Notes under the pieces: model-generated
Told to the model about the DNA's origin: nothing
Database searches by the model: none
The model's input: only the letters and a program-made list of their open reading frames with translations
NCBI GenBank assembly: GCA_965183835.1
Contig: CBCYME010000013.1
Location: 1-64,000 of the forward strand
Source of the DNA: OMPR01 sp965183835
Lineage (GTDB): Bacteria; Pseudomonadota; Alphaproteobacteria; Rhodobacterales; Rhodobacteraceae
Reading direction: 5' to 3'
DNA length: 64,000 nucleotides
Translations under genes and position numbers: made by a program
Part shown: in pieces, positions 52,653 through 62,451 of the stretch
Position numbering within the stretch: position 1 is the first letter of the stretch
Layout of the letters: each line of letters opens with the position of its first letter

Positions 52653-52793
52653 ATGGCAGAAATTTTCTTGATCGCCCTGAGCTCGCTCGGCATCGTGCTC
52701 TACATCCAGGTCAGACTTGCCGCCCGAGAAATCCGGCGTAATCGGGCCAAGGGGGCACGGCTTGATCCAAATTCGGCCCGTTTCCAAGGGTAA
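52653..52793 (+). CDS. Putative 46-residue single-span membrane protein
   Basis: ATG 52653 lies one base after the response regulator stop. The frame encodes MAEIFLIALSSLGIVLYIQV (one membrane helix) then a basic stretch ending NSARFQG at 52793. Codon use is ordinary for the window. The spacing suggests translation coupled to the upstream regulator. I find no named family. A terminator follows about 70 bases later. Confidence 0.55.
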   Translation: MAEIFLIALSSLGIVLYIQVRLAAREIRRNRAKGARLDPNSARFQG

Positions 52794-52861
52794 CAGCACC
52801 GAGGTTCCCGAACGCCCCGTCCGCTCACATCTAGTTTGGCAAGGCCCAAAATCGGGCAACA

Positions 52862-52897
52862 AAAAAGGCGACGCAAAGTCCTTTGCATCGCCTTTTT
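52862..52897. terminator. Bidirectional terminator between microprotein gene and aspS
   Basis: A 17-bp stem with one mismatch (core AAAGGCG...CGCCTTT) around a 2-base loop. It has T-runs on both strands. It ends the response regulator transcript on the plus strand and aspS on the minus strand. Confidence 0.85.
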
Positions 52898-52914
52898 CAA
52901 TTCTAATTTCGACC

Positions 52915-54768
52915 TTACTGGTCTTGCGGGATTACACGCAGCCCCAGGTCCATCAGCTGGTCCGAAGTCGGATCAGACGGTGCATCCATCATTAGATCCT
53001 CAGCACGCTGATTCATCGGGAACATGATAACTTCGCGAATGTTTGCTTCGTCCGCCAACAGCATCACGATCCGGTCAATGCCAGCGGCACAACCACCGTG
53101 TGGAGGGGCACCATACTGGAACGCGTTGACCATACCGCCAAAGCGCTTTTCGACTTCTTCTTTGCCGTAGCCCGCAATTTCAAAGGCTTTGAACATGATT
53201 TCAGGGCGGTGGTTCCGGATCGCACCGGAAACCAGCTCAAACCCGTTACACGCGAGGTCATACTGATAACCCAGAACGTCCAGCGGATTGCCCTGCAACG
53301 CCTCCATGCCACCTTGCGGCATTGAGAACGGGTTGTGTTCAAAGTCGATCTTGCCGGTCTCTTCGTCCTGCTCGTAGATCGGGAAGTCCACAATCCAAGC
53401 AAAGGCAAAGCGCGTTTTGTCTGTCAGGCCCAGCTCTTCGCCGATCACATTCCGGGCTTTGCCCGCAACGGTTTCAAAGGCTTTCGGCTTGCCGCCCAAA
53501 AAGAACGCCGCATCGCCCACGTTCAGACCCAGCTGTTGGCGAATGGCTTCGGTCCGTTCGGGGCCGATGTTTTTGGCCAACGGTCCTGCCGCTTCCATGC
53601 CGCCTTCGACTTCGCCGGATTTCAGCTTGGCCTGCGCTTCTTTCACTGGAATACCCAGTTCTTGCGCCACGGCATCCGCCGTTTTTTCACGCCAGAAGAT
53701 ATAGCCCATGCCGGGCAGACCTTCTTTTTGCGCGAATACATTCATCCGATCACAGAACTTACGTGAGCCACCTTTGGGCGCTGGAATAGCACGTACTTCG
53801 GTGCCTTCCTGCTCAAGCAGCTTGGCAAAGATCGCGAACCCGGATCCGGCAAAATGCTCGGACACAACCTGCATCTTGATCGGGTTACGCAGGTCAGGCT
53901 TGTCCGACCCATACCAGAGGGCCGCATCACGATACGAAATCTGCGGCCAGTCCTGATCAACCTTACGGCCGCCACCGAACTCTTCAAACACGCCGGTCAG
54001 AACGGGTTGAATGGTGTCAAAAATATCCTGCTGCTCGACAAACGACATTTCGAGGTCAAGCTGATAGAAGTCGGTTGGGGACCGGTCTGCACGTGGATCT
54101 TCGTCGCGGAAACACGGAGCGATCTGGAAGTACTTGTCGAACCCAGACACCATGATCAGCTGCTTGAACTGCTGTGGGGCCTGCGGCAACGCATAAAATT
54201 TACCCGGGTGCTGACGCGATGGAACCAAGAAGTCGCGCGCGCCTTCGGGGCTAGAGGCGGTAATAATCGGGGTCTGGTATTCGCGGAACTGTTTGTCCCA
54301 CATACGACGACGCATCGACGCGACAACATCTGACCGCAGGGTCATATTGCGTTGCATCGCTTCACGACGCAGGTCGAGATAGCGATAGCGCAGGCGTGTT
54401 TCTTCGGGGTATTCCTGATCGCCAAACACCATCAACGGCAGTTCTTTGGCGGCGCCCAACACTTCGATGTCACGAATAAAGACTTCGATCTCGCCGGTTG
54501 GGATCTTGGAGTTGATCAAGCTCTCGTCGCGGGCTTTGACTTCGCCGTCGATCCGAATGCACCATTCGCTGCGGACTTTTTCAATCTCGGCAAAGACGGG
54601 GCTGTCGGGATCGGCCATAACCTGTGTCATGCCATAATGGTCACGCAGGTCGATGAACAACAGCCCACCGTGATCGCGGACGCGATGCACCCAGCCCGAC
54701 AAGCGGACATTCTGGCCCACATGGGATTTGTTTAGTTCAGCGCAGGTCTGCGAGCGAAAGGCGTGCAT
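52915..54768 (-). CDS. aspS: Aspartate-tRNA ligase
   Basis: 617 residues, slightly longer than the bacterial norm of about 590. The N-terminal OB fold (LSGWVHRVRDHGGLLFIDLR) binds the anticodon. Class II motif 2 is FRDEDPRADRSPTDFYQLD and motif 3 is GCAAGIDRIVMLL. The bacterial GAD insertion domain lies between them. It charges tRNA-Asp. It is monocistronic with a strong terminator 13 bases after the stop. Confidence 0.97.
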   Translation of the reverse strand: MHAFRSQTCAELNKSHVGQNVRLSGWVHRVRDHGGLLFIDLRDHYGMTQVMADPDSPVFAEIEKVRSEWCIRIDGEVKARDESLINSKIPTGEIEVFIRDIEVLGAAKELPLMVFGDQEYPEETRLRYRYLDLRREAMQRNMTLRSDVVASMRRRMWDKQFREYQTPIITASSPEGARDFLVPSRQHPGKFYALPQAPQQFKQLIMVSGFDKYFQIAPCFRDEDPRADRSPTDFYQLDLEMSFVEQQDIFDTIQPVLTGVFEEFGGGRKVDQDWPQISYRDAALWYGSDKPDLRNPIKMQVVSEHFAGSGFAIFAKLLEQEGTEVRAIPAPKGGSRKFCDRMNVFAQKEGLPGMGYIFWREKTADAVAQELGIPVKEAQAKLKSGEVEGGMEAAGPLAKNIGPERTEAIRQQLGLNVGDAAFFLGGKPKAFETVAGKARNVIGEELGLTDKTRFAFAWIVDFPIYEQDEETGKIDFEHNPFSMPQGGMEALQGNPLDVLGYQYDLACNGFELVSGAIRNHRPEIMFKAFEIAGYGKEEVEKRFGGMVNAFQYGAPPHGGCAAGIDRIVMLLADEANIREVIMFPMNQRAEDLMMDAPSDPTSDQLMDLGLRVIPQDQ

Positions 54769-54927
54769 AGGATAAGTCCCTCAAGGGCGGAAAATCGTCG
54801 CGCCGATACACCGCGCCTAGGCGCAGAAGTCAAGGGAAGTCACATACCAAACCCAAGGTTCAGCGCCTCTTGGGCGGAATTAGGTACGGAATCGCCTCTT
54901 GAGCCCTGTATTCAACGCTGCAGCAGC

Positions 54928-55572
54928 TCAGAGGGTGACCAGTTTTACCGGGATGAGACCGCGCAACGAATTCCCCATATGAACTGCTGACGCTGTTTCC
55001 AAATCCGTTAGCCTCAGCACCTGCTCCCGCAGATCCGGCCCTTCTAACAACATCTCGCGTAATATTCCCGGCAACAAACCCGACCCCAGAGGCGGAGTCA
55101 GCCACCCATTTGGGGTTTCAACAAAGAGATTGGTAATGGTGCCTTCGCAGACTTCACCACGCTCGTTAAGAAAAATCCATTCATCGACCCCGCCCGGCAA
55201 ATTCGCGCGCGCGGTGTCATACAACGCCCGACGCGTTGTTTTGTGCAACAGCCAAGGATCTGCGGATTTCAAAGGATCCGGCGAAACCGCAACACGCCAA
55301 AACGGTGGGTTCGGATCCAGCGGTGATCTGGTCAGCGCAAATTCCCCACGACGATCCAATGTCAGGCGACAGCGTGTGGGAGTGTCGTTCGGCAGTCCGG
55401 CCAATTCAGAAATCGCCCGTGCTCGATCAAAGCTTATCCCAAATGCACCGGCCGAGCGCTCCATCCGATCAAGATGGCGCTCTAAGCGAACGCCCCCTTG
55501 CCCGGGCTGACAGCCAAAGGTTTCGATCAGGCGAAATTCAGGCTCAGTTGGTGTGCAAAGCGCGCCTTCCAT
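54928..55572 (-). CDS. pabC: Aminodeoxychorismate lyase-like (class IV aminotransferase)
   Basis: 214 residues, shorter than E. coli PabC (269). The PLP Lys region is KTTRRALYD and the binding segment is GEVCEGTITNLFVET, followed by SGLLPGILREMLL. Its first 46 bases overlap the end of the pabB-like gene, and together they would make p-aminobenzoate for folate: PabB gives aminodeoxychorismate and PabC splits off pyruvate. Confidence 0.87.
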   Translation of the reverse strand: MEGALCTPTEPEFRLIETFGCQPGQGGVRLERHLDRMERSAGAFGISFDRARAISELAGLPNDTPTRCRLTLDRRGEFALTRSPLDPNPPFWRVAVSPDPLKSADPWLLHKTTRRALYDTARANLPGGVDEWIFLNERGEVCEGTITNLFVETPNGWLTPPLGSGLLPGILREMLLEGPDLREQVLRLTDLETASAVHMGNSLRGLIPVKLVTL

Positions 55573-56648
55573 AGGGCTTCCTCATATTCTGACGGGGCGG
55601 TGCTGTCCCAGATCACGCCGCCACCCACGTTCAAGGTGGCTTGGCCTTGGTCGACCGTCAAAGTCCGGATCGCAACGTTGAATTCTGAGCGTCCATCCGG
55701 AGCGGCCCATCCGATGGTTCCACAATAAATATCACGCGCCCAGGGTTCCAGATCCGCAAGGATTTCCATCGCGCGAATTTTTGGGGCACCGGTAATTGAC
55801 CCACAGGGAAAGAGCGCGCGCAAAATGTCACCTAAACCAATCTGTGGGCGCAGCTGAGCGCGCACCGTTGACACCATCTGGTGCACGGTTGCATAGGTTT
55901 CGACTTGAAACAGGTCTGGCACTTTGACAGATCCCGGTTTTGCCACACGACTGATATCGTTGCGCAAGAGATCCACAATCATCAGGTTTTCCGCCCGGTT
56001 CTTTTCATCCGAGGCCAGGAACGCTTTGCGCCGGGCATCCTCGACCGGATCCGAGCTGCGCGGCTGCGTCCCTTTCATGGGGCGCGTTTCTATCGCCCCA
56101 TCCGCATCAGTGCGAAAAAACAATTCCGGCGACCGGGATAGAATGTCAGGCAGCCCGTCCTGCTGGATCAAGGCGCCATGATGGACAGATTGACCCTTGC
56201 AAAGTGCGGCATACAACGCGGCGCTGCTTCCTTCGACATCCAGGTCGATGGGAAAGGTCAGGTTGGCCTGATAGATGTCCCCTGCCCCGATTGCCTCTTT
56301 CACGCGTTTGAACGCCGCAGAGTAACGCCCCTCGAGCCAGCGCGGTGCAAATCGGGTAACCCCACCCCTTGCAGCGGCCAAAGGTCGCTGGGTCGGCGCA
56401 TCAAAAACCCCGAAATGGATCAGCGGCAACTGCCGATTCGATGGCATCCGGTTTGCAAGCCTCGGCTCAAACGCATAGCCCAGCTCGTAACTGGCATATC
56501 CGGCCAGCCACGTCCCACCTGCACGGGCCGCATCAATTTCTCTCAATGCGTCAGGCACCTGCGACGGTTCATCCGCCCGGATCACCCGAATGGGTGCCGA
56601 AAAAGACGTTCCTGGCCCTGCCGGTCCTTGATCAAAACGTATCTGCAA
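55527..56648 (-). CDS. pabB: Aminodeoxychorismate synthase component I
   Basis: 373 residues, a short form lacking part of the usual N-terminus. The chorismate-binding core has GDIYQANLTFPID, SRSPELFFR, KGTQPRSSDP and the AVGPLG-type GSITGAPKIRAMEI, followed by GTIGWAAPDG. It adds ammonia to chorismate. It overlaps pabC by 46 bases, an unusually long overlap but in a different frame. No pabA gene is present here. Confidence 0.9.
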   Translation of the reverse strand: MQIRFDQGPAGPGTSFSAPIRVIRADEPSQVPDALREIDAARAGGTWLAGYASYELGYAFEPRLANRMPSNRQLPLIHFGVFDAPTQRPLAAARGGVTRFAPRWLEGRYSAAFKRVKEAIGAGDIYQANLTFPIDLDVEGSSAALYAALCKGQSVHHGALIQQDGLPDILSRSPELFFRTDADGAIETRPMKGTQPRSSDPVEDARRKAFLASDEKNRAENLMIVDLLRNDISRVAKPGSVKVPDLFQVETYATVHQMVSTVRAQLRPQIGLGDILRALFPCGSITGAPKIRAMEILADLEPWARDIYCGTIGWAAPDGRSEFNVAIRTLTVDQGQATLNVGGGVIWDSTAPSEYEEALWKARFAHQLSLNFA

Positions 56649-56742
56649 TTTTTACCCCATTTCGTCAGGCATTGGCATATAGTCCACCCTGCGTAAACCG
56701 AAAGAGGGAAAGCGGCAGATTGCAGTCTGTTTCCGATCCCCC

Positions 56743-56770
56743 TTGCACCTTTTCGCGCGGTGCCTATAAC
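56743..56770 (+). promoter_or_regulatory. Likely sigma-70-type promoter for carB
   Basis: TTGCAC (56743-56748) and TATAAC (56765-56770) are separated by 16 bases, 60 bases upstream of the carB ATG. Both hexamers are good matches. Confidence 0.55.
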
Positions 56771-56829
56771 GCACGACAATTTGGGCGCATGGGGGCGCTC
56801 GACGACTCGCACATCAAAGGAATATGGCC

Positions 56830-59800
56830 ATGCCCAAAAGAACCGACATTCAGTCGATTATGATTATCGGGGCGGGTCCCATTGTTATTGGCCAGGCTTG
56901 TGAGTTTGACTACTCTGGCGCACAGGCCTGTAAGGCGCTGCGCGAAGAAGGATACCGGGTCATTCTGGTCAATTCGAACCCCGCAACAATCATGACGGAC
57001 CCCGGTCTTGCAGACGCAACTTACATCGAGCCGATCACGCCCGAAGTCGTCGCCAAGATCATCGAAAAGGAACGCCCCGACGCGTTGCTGCCGACCATGG
57101 GCGGACAGACCGGACTGAACACCTCGCTCGCGCTCGAAGAAATGGGTGTGCTCGACAAATTCGGCGTCGAAATGATCGGTGCCAAGCGGGACGCCATCGA
57201 AATGGCCGAAGACCGCAAACTGTTCCGCGAAGCGATGGACCGGCTGGGTATCGAAAACCCCAAAGCCACCATTGTGACCGCCCCCAAATTGCCCGACGGC
57301 AAGGCCGATTTGAACGAAGGTGTACGTATCGCGCTGGAATCGCTCGAAGAAATCGGCCTACCTGCGATTATCCGCCCCGCATTCACCATGGGTGGTACCG
57401 GTGGTGGTGTTGCCTATAACCGCGATGATTACATGCACTTCTGCCGCACGGGTATGGATGCGTCGCCCGTCAATCAGATCCTTGTTGATGAATCGCTGCT
57501 GGGCTGGAAAGAGTTCGAGATGGAGGTGGTGCGCGACACCGCCGACAACGCCATCATCGTCTGTTCGATCGAAAACATCGACCCGATGGGCGTGCACACG
57601 GGCGATTCAATCACCGTGGCCCCGGCCCTGACGCTGACCGACAAAGAATTCCAGATCATGCGGACGCATTCGATCAATGTTCTGCGTGAGATTGGTGTGG
57701 AAACCGGTGGTTCGAACGTACAGTGGGCGGTGAACCCGGCCGACGGTCGTATGGTCGTGATCGAGATGAACCCGCGCGTGTCGCGCTCTTCGGCTCTGGC
57801 CTCCAAAGCGACCGGTTTCCCGATTGCAAAAGTGGCCGCGAAACTCGCCGTAGGGTACACGCTGGACGAGCTGGACAACGACATCACCAAGGTGACGCCC
57901 GCCAGCTTTGAGCCGACCATCGACTACGTTGTCACAAAAATTCCGAAATTTGCCTTTGAAAAATTCCCGGGCTCAGAACCTTATCTGACCACAGCGATGA
58001 AGTCGGTGGGCGAGGCAATGGCAATTGGCCGCACGATTCACGAATCGCTGCAAAAAGCACTGGCGTCGATGGAATCCGGTCTGACCGGTTTTGACGAAAT
58101 CGAAATTCCCGGTGTGTCGGTCGGTGTCTGGGACGTCGTCGATGACAAAGCTGCGGTGATCAAAGCGATCAGCCAGCAGACCCCCGACCGGATGCGCACG
58201 ATTGCGCAGGCGATGCGTCATGGCTTGTCAGATGATGAAATCCACAGTGTCACCATGTTTGATCCATGGTTTCTGGCGCGTATCCGTGAAATCATCGAGG
58301 CCGAACGCGATGTGCGGGACAATGGCCTGCCTGAAACCGAATACGGCGTGCGCGCCCTCAAAATGCTGGGCTTTACCGATGCACGCCTCGCCAACCTGAT
58401 TGATGGTAAAGAGACTGCCGTGCGCAAAGCGCGGCGTGATCTGGGTGTGACGGCTGTGTTCAAACGCATTGACACCTGCGCCGCCGAGTTCGAGGCGCAA
58501 ACGCCTTACATGTATTCCACCTACGAAGCCCCAATGATGGGCGAAGTGGAATGCGAAGCCCGCCCGAGTGATCGCAAGAAGGTTGTTATTCTCGGTGGCG
58601 GTCCAAACCGGATCGGGCAAGGGATCGAGTTCGATTATTGCTGCTGCCACGCCTGTTTCGCGCTGACGGATGCCGGTTATGAAACCATCATGATCAACTG
58701 CAACCCCGAGACCGTGTCGACCGATTATGACACCTCGGATCGCTTGTATTTTGAGCCGCTGACATTCGAACACGTGATGGAAATCCTATCGACCGAACTG
58801 GAAAACGGCACACTTCACGGTGTGATCGTTCAGTTTGGTGGGCAGACCCCACTGAAACTGGCGAACGCGCTGGAAGCTGAAGGCATTCCGATCCTCGGCA
58901 CGACACCCGACGCAATTGACTTGGCCGAAGACCGCGAGCGATTCCAGGCATTGGTCAACGATCTGGGCCTCAAGCAACCACACAACGGCATTGCCTCGAC
59001 AGATGCGCAAGCGCTAGAAATCGCAGGCGAGATCGGCTTTCCGCTGGTGATCCGCCCGTCTTATGTTCTGGGTGGTCGGGCGATGGAAATCGTCCGCGAT
59101 ATGGCCCAGCTGGAACGTTACATCGCCGAAGCGGTTGTAGTGTCGGGTGACAGCCCCGTCTTGCTCGACAGCTATCTGGCAGGTGCGGTTGAGCTGGATG
59201 TTGATGCCATCTGTGACGGCAAAGACGTGCATGTTGCTGGCATCATGCAGCACATCGAAGAGGCGGGTGTACACTCAGGTGACAGCGCCTGTTCTCTGCC
59301 GCCCTACTCTCTGTCAGACGAGATTCTGGAGCAGATCAAAGAGCAAACGTTTGCTCTGGCCAAAGGGCTGAACGTTGTCGGATTGATGAACATTCAGTTC
59401 GCAATCAAAGACGGTGAGATCTTCCTGATCGAAGTGAACCCCCGCGCCTCGCGGACTGTTCCCTTTGTTGCGAAATCCACCGACAGTGCCATTGCGTCGA
59501 TCGCGGCACGGGTTATGGCAGGTGAACCGCTGTCGAACTTCCCCATGCGGGCGCCTTACAAAGACGGCGATGATTTCAAGATGGCCGACCCGATGACGCT
59601 GGCGGATCCAAACATGCCTTGGTTCTCGGTCAAAGAGGCGGTGTTGCCCTTTGCCCGTTTCCCCGGCGTTGACACGATCTTGGGCCCAGAAATGCGCTCA
59701 ACCGGCGAAGTCATGGGCTGGGATCGCGATTTCCCACGCGCCTTCCTCAAGGCACAGATGGGTGCGGGGATGGTCCTGCCATCAACAGGCCGGGCCTTTA

Positions 59801-60174
59801 TTTCGATCAAGGACGCAGACAAAACGGCCCTGATGATCGAAGCGGCACAGGTCTTGGTCGCACAGGGCTTTACCCTGATCGCAACCCGCGGCACACAAAG
59901 CTGGCTGGATGGCCACGGCGTGCCGTGTGAGCTGGTCAACAAAGTCTACGAGGGTCGCCCTGACGTGGTCGATCTGCTGAAAGACGGTCAGGTGCAACTG
60001 CTGATGAACACGACCGAGGGCGCGCAAGCGGTCGAGGATTCCAAAGGCATCCGGTCTGTCGCGCTCTATGACAAGATCCCGTACTTCACCACAGCAGCCG
60101 GTGCCCATGCCGCCGCATTGGCGATCAAAGCACAGGCCGAAGGCGACGTCGAAGTGAAAAGCCTGCAGGGCTAA
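56830..60174 (+). CDS. carB: Carbamoyl-phosphate synthase large subunit
   Basis: 1114 residues from ATG 56830, chosen because AAAGGA is eight bases upstream and the family begins MPKRTDI; an ATG two codons earlier is too close to that site. Two homologous ATP-grasp halves (about 1-550 and 551-930) are visible, with FTMGGTGGG and PSYVLGGRAM. The C-terminal MGS domain (about 960-1114) is the allosteric region. It makes carbamoyl phosphate for pyrimidines and arginine. carA is not in the window. Confidence 0.97.
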   Translation: MPKRTDIQSIMIIGAGPIVIGQACEFDYSGAQACKALREEGYRVILVNSNPATIMTDPGLADATYIEPITPEVVAKIIEKERPDALLPTMGGQTGLNTSLALEEMGVLDKFGVEMIGAKRDAIEMAEDRKLFREAMDRLGIENPKATIVTAPKLPDGKADLNEGVRIALESLEEIGLPAIIRPAFTMGGTGGGVAYNRDDYMHFCRTGMDASPVNQILVDESLLGWKEFEMEVVRDTADNAIIVCSIENIDPMGVHTGDSITVAPALTLTDKEFQIMRTHSINVLREIGVETGGSNVQWAVNPADGRMVVIEMNPRVSRSSALASKATGFPIAKVAAKLAVGYTLDELDNDITKVTPASFEPTIDYVVTKIPKFAFEKFPGSEPYLTTAMKSVGEAMAIGRTIHESLQKALASMESGLTGFDEIEIPGVSVGVWDVVDDKAAVIKAISQQTPDRMRTIAQAMRHGLSDDEIHSVTMFDPWFLARIREIIEAERDVRDNGLPETEYGVRALKMLGFTDARLANLIDGKETAVRKARRDLGVTAVFKRIDTCAAEFEAQTPYMYSTYEAPMMGEVECEARPSDRKKVVILGGGPNRIGQGIEFDYCCCHACFALTDAGYETIMINCNPETVSTDYDTSDRLYFEPLTFEHVMEILSTELENGTLHGVIVQFGGQTPLKLANALEAEGIPILGTTPDAIDLAEDRERFQALVNDLGLKQPHNGIASTDAQALEIAGEIGFPLVIRPSYVLGGRAMEIVRDMAQLERYIAEAVVVSGDSPVLLDSYLAGAVELDVDAICDGKDVHVAGIMQHIEEAGVHSGDSACSLPPYSLSDEILEQIKEQTFALAKGLNVVGLMNIQFAIKDGEIFLIEVNPRASRTVPFVAKSTDSAIASIAARVMAGEPLSNFPMRAPYKDGDDFKMADPMTLADPNMPWFSVKEAVLPFARFPGVDTILGPEMRSTGEVMGWDRDFPRAFLKAQMGAGMVLPSTGRAFISIKDADKTALMIEAAQVLVAQGFTLIATRGTQSWLDGHGVPCELVNKVYEGRPDVVDLLKDGQVQLLMNTTEGAQAVEDSKGIRSVALYDKIPYFTTAAGAHAAALAIKAQAEGDVEVKSLQG

Positions 60175-60195
60175 CCGATTGGATTTCCTGAATTG

Positions 60196-60232
60196 AATAA
60201 GGGCCACCGCATATTCTGCGGTGGCCCTTATT
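60196..60232. terminator. Bidirectional terminator between carB and the MaoC-PTA gene
   Basis: AATAAGGGCCACCGCA and TGCGGTGGCCCTTATT form a perfect 16-bp stem around a 5-base loop. It lies between the convergent carB and MaoC-PTA genes, 21 and 30 bases from their stops. Confidence 0.88.
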
Positions 60233-60262
60233 GCTTACAAAATGTGCTGTTGGCCTGAGTGT

Positions 60263-61672
60263 CTATAGTCCTAGCGTACCGGGCGCAGCCCCATCTCGAT
60301 GGCGCACGTACAGCTGTGCCAAAGCCGCAGATGCCACACGCGACATGATCCCATCCGCGCGGCTGGTCAGCATGATAGGCACCCGTGCCCCCAATACGAT
60401 CCCGGCGGATTCTGCGCCTGCCAAATACATCAACTGCTTGGCGACCATGTTGCCGGACTCAAGGTCCGGTGCCACCAGAACATCCGCCTGCCCCGCGACA
60501 GGTGACGTGATCCCTTTGGTCTTAGCCGCTGCCACAGATATCGCGTTGTCAAAAGCCAACGGTCCATCCAAATCAGCACCGGTGATCTGTCCTCGATCCG
60601 CCATTTTGCACAGCGCAGCCGCCTCGACCGTCGAAGGGATCGAGCGCGTCACCGTTTCCACCGCCGAGAGGATGGCAACTTTGGGTCGCTCAACACCAAG
60701 CGCATGGCACAGATCCACTGCGTTGCGGATCATATCCGCCTTGATTTCTAAATCCGGTGCAATGTTGATCGCTGCATCGGTAATGAACAGCGTTTTGGGG
60801 TAACTCGGCACATCCAGGGCAAAGACGTGGCTCATCCGGCGTTCGGTCCGCAAACCTGTCGCCGCATCAACCACTGCCCCCATCACCTCATCTGTGTGCA
60901 ACGCGCCTTTCATCAAGGCCTCTGCTTGCCCTTGATGGACCATCTCAACCGCGCGGTCTGCCGCTGCATGGCTGTGGGAAACAGCAACGATCTCGATCCC
61001 GGCCAGATCCAAGCCCGCTTCGGCCGCAGCTGCATTTATCCGCGCCGGAGGGCCAATGAGGATGGGGGTAATCAGCCCCTGCGCATAGGCCTGCACAGCC
61101 CCCTCTAGCGAGGTGGCATCACATGGGTGCACCACGGCCGTACGAATAGGGTCCAGTGCTTCGGTCATGGCCAACAGCTCGGCATACCCAGCCCCGGAAT
61201 GATGCAAATGAACCTCGGGCAACTGTGTACGCGGGCGTCGAACCTTTTCTCGGGGGGCGATCACTTCAGCCTCGCCTATGATCACAGGTTTACCATCACC
61301 GTTGATGCATGTGCAGTCGAGTATCAAACGCGCTGTTTCGGGGTCACGTTCACGCACACTGACACGAACCGTAACGGTCTCACCTACCCCAACAGGCTTT
61401 CGAAAACTCAGGGACTGATTGAGGTAGATCGTTCCCGGTCCGGGCAATTCCGTTCCCAAAACAGTTGAGATCAACGCCCCACCCCACATGCCGTGCGCGA
61501 TGACTTTGTGAAACACATCATCTTTGGCGTAATCCGGATCAACATGCGCCGGGTTCACATCACCGGACATCGCTGCAAACAAATCAATGTCTTGGGCGCT
61601 AAGCGTGCGGGTCAATTCCGCATGATCCCCGACCGAGATTTCATCGAATGTTTTGTTTTCTATGTACTGCAT
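60263..61672 (-). CDS. MaoC dehydratase - phosphate acyltransferase fusion
   Basis: 469 residues. The N-terminal MaoC-like hotdog domain (about 1-150) has LFAAMSGDVNPAHVD and VIAHGMWGGALIS, typical of R-specific enoyl-CoA hydratases. A phosphate acetyl/butyryltransferase domain (about 160-465) follows (VVHPCDATSLEGAVQ, then GQADVLVAPDLESGNM). It is annotated elsewhere as bifunctional enoyl-CoA hydratase/phosphate acetyltransferase. It is the third gene after the PHA-synthase-like and FabI genes, eight bases from fabI. Confidence 0.9.
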   Translation of the reverse strand: MQYIENKTFDEISVGDHAELTRTLSAQDIDLFAAMSGDVNPAHVDPDYAKDDVFHKVIAHGMWGGALISTVLGTELPGPGTIYLNQSLSFRKPVGVGETVTVRVSVRERDPETARLILDCTCINGDGKPVIIGEAEVIAPREKVRRPRTQLPEVHLHHSGAGYAELLAMTEALDPIRTAVVHPCDATSLEGAVQAYAQGLITPILIGPPARINAAAAEAGLDLAGIEIVAVSHSHAAADRAVEMVHQGQAEALMKGALHTDEVMGAVVDAATGLRTERRMSHVFALDVPSYPKTLFITDAAINIAPDLEIKADMIRNAVDLCHALGVERPKVAILSAVETVTRSIPSTVEAAALCKMADRGQITGADLDGPLAFDNAISVAAAKTKGITSPVAGQADVLVAPDLESGNMVAKQLMYLAGAESAGIVLGARVPIMLTSRADGIMSRVASAALAQLYVRHRDGAAPGTLGL

Positions 61673-61680
61673 CGCTGACC

Positions 61681-62448
61681 TCAGGACATGATGTGATAGC
61701 CGCCATCCACATAGGATACGTTGCCGGTAATGGCAGACCCTTGGGGCGACAATAGGCAGGCGGCCATCTGGCCAACCTCTTGGATCGTGACTAGGCGGCG
61801 CAATGGTGCCCGCGTTTGGGCCTCGTCTACCAGCGCATCAAATTTTTCAATACCGCTGGCTGCACGGGTCATCAACGGGCCCGGTGAGATTGCATTCACC
61901 CGGATCCCCTTGGGACCTAGTTCAGCCGCCATGTATCGGCTCACGCTTTCCAAAGCGGCCTTAACAGGACCCATGACGTTATAGTGATCGACAACCTTTT
62001 CAGCGCCATAGTAACTGACCGTCAGGAGCGACCCGCCATTGCGCATCAAAGGTTCCGCGCGCCGCGCCATGCGTGTGAACGAATGAACCGAGATATCCAT
62101 GGCCTGCGCAAACCCATCACGCGAACAATCCGTAACGCGGCCATGCAAGTCCTGCTTGGGGCAAAACGCGATAGAGTGGATCAGGAAATCCAATTCGCCC
62201 CAATCTACCTTGATCCGGTCGAACACTGCATCCATTTGGGCATCGTCGGTTACATCGAGCGGTATCAATAGCTCGGCCCCACACGCATCCGCTACGGGAT
62301 CTACATGGGGCTTGGCCTTGTCCGACAGATAGGTCAACGCCAACCGGGCCCCTTGTTCTTTGGCGACCATTGCACAGCCCGAGGCAATGGATTGGTCATT
62401 GGCAACCCCAACAATCAATCCTTTCTTACCTTGCAAAAATCCCTGCAT
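61681..62448 (-). CDS. fabI: Enoyl-ACP reductase FabI-like
   Basis: 255 residues. FabI landmarks are GKKGLIVGVANDQSIA (cofactor loop) and the catalytic pair in YYGAEKVVDHYNVMGPVKAAL, where Tyr-x6-Lys defines the family. It reduces enoyl-acyl carrier protein with NAD(P)H. Roseobacters often have two fabI genes, one with PHA/phosphate acyltransferase genes as here; whether this copy is the essential one cannot be told. Confidence 0.87.
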   Translation of the reverse strand: MQGFLQGKKGLIVGVANDQSIASGCAMVAKEQGARLALTYLSDKAKPHVDPVADACGAELLIPLDVTDDAQMDAVFDRIKVDWGELDFLIHSIAFCPKQDLHGRVTDCSRDGFAQAMDISVHSFTRMARRAEPLMRNGGSLLTVSYYGAEKVVDHYNVMGPVKAALESVSRYMAAELGPKGIRVNAISPGPLMTRAASGIEKFDALVDEAQTRAPLRRLVTIQEVGQMAACLLSPQGSAITGNVSYVDGGYHIMS

Positions 62449-62451
62449 GAC

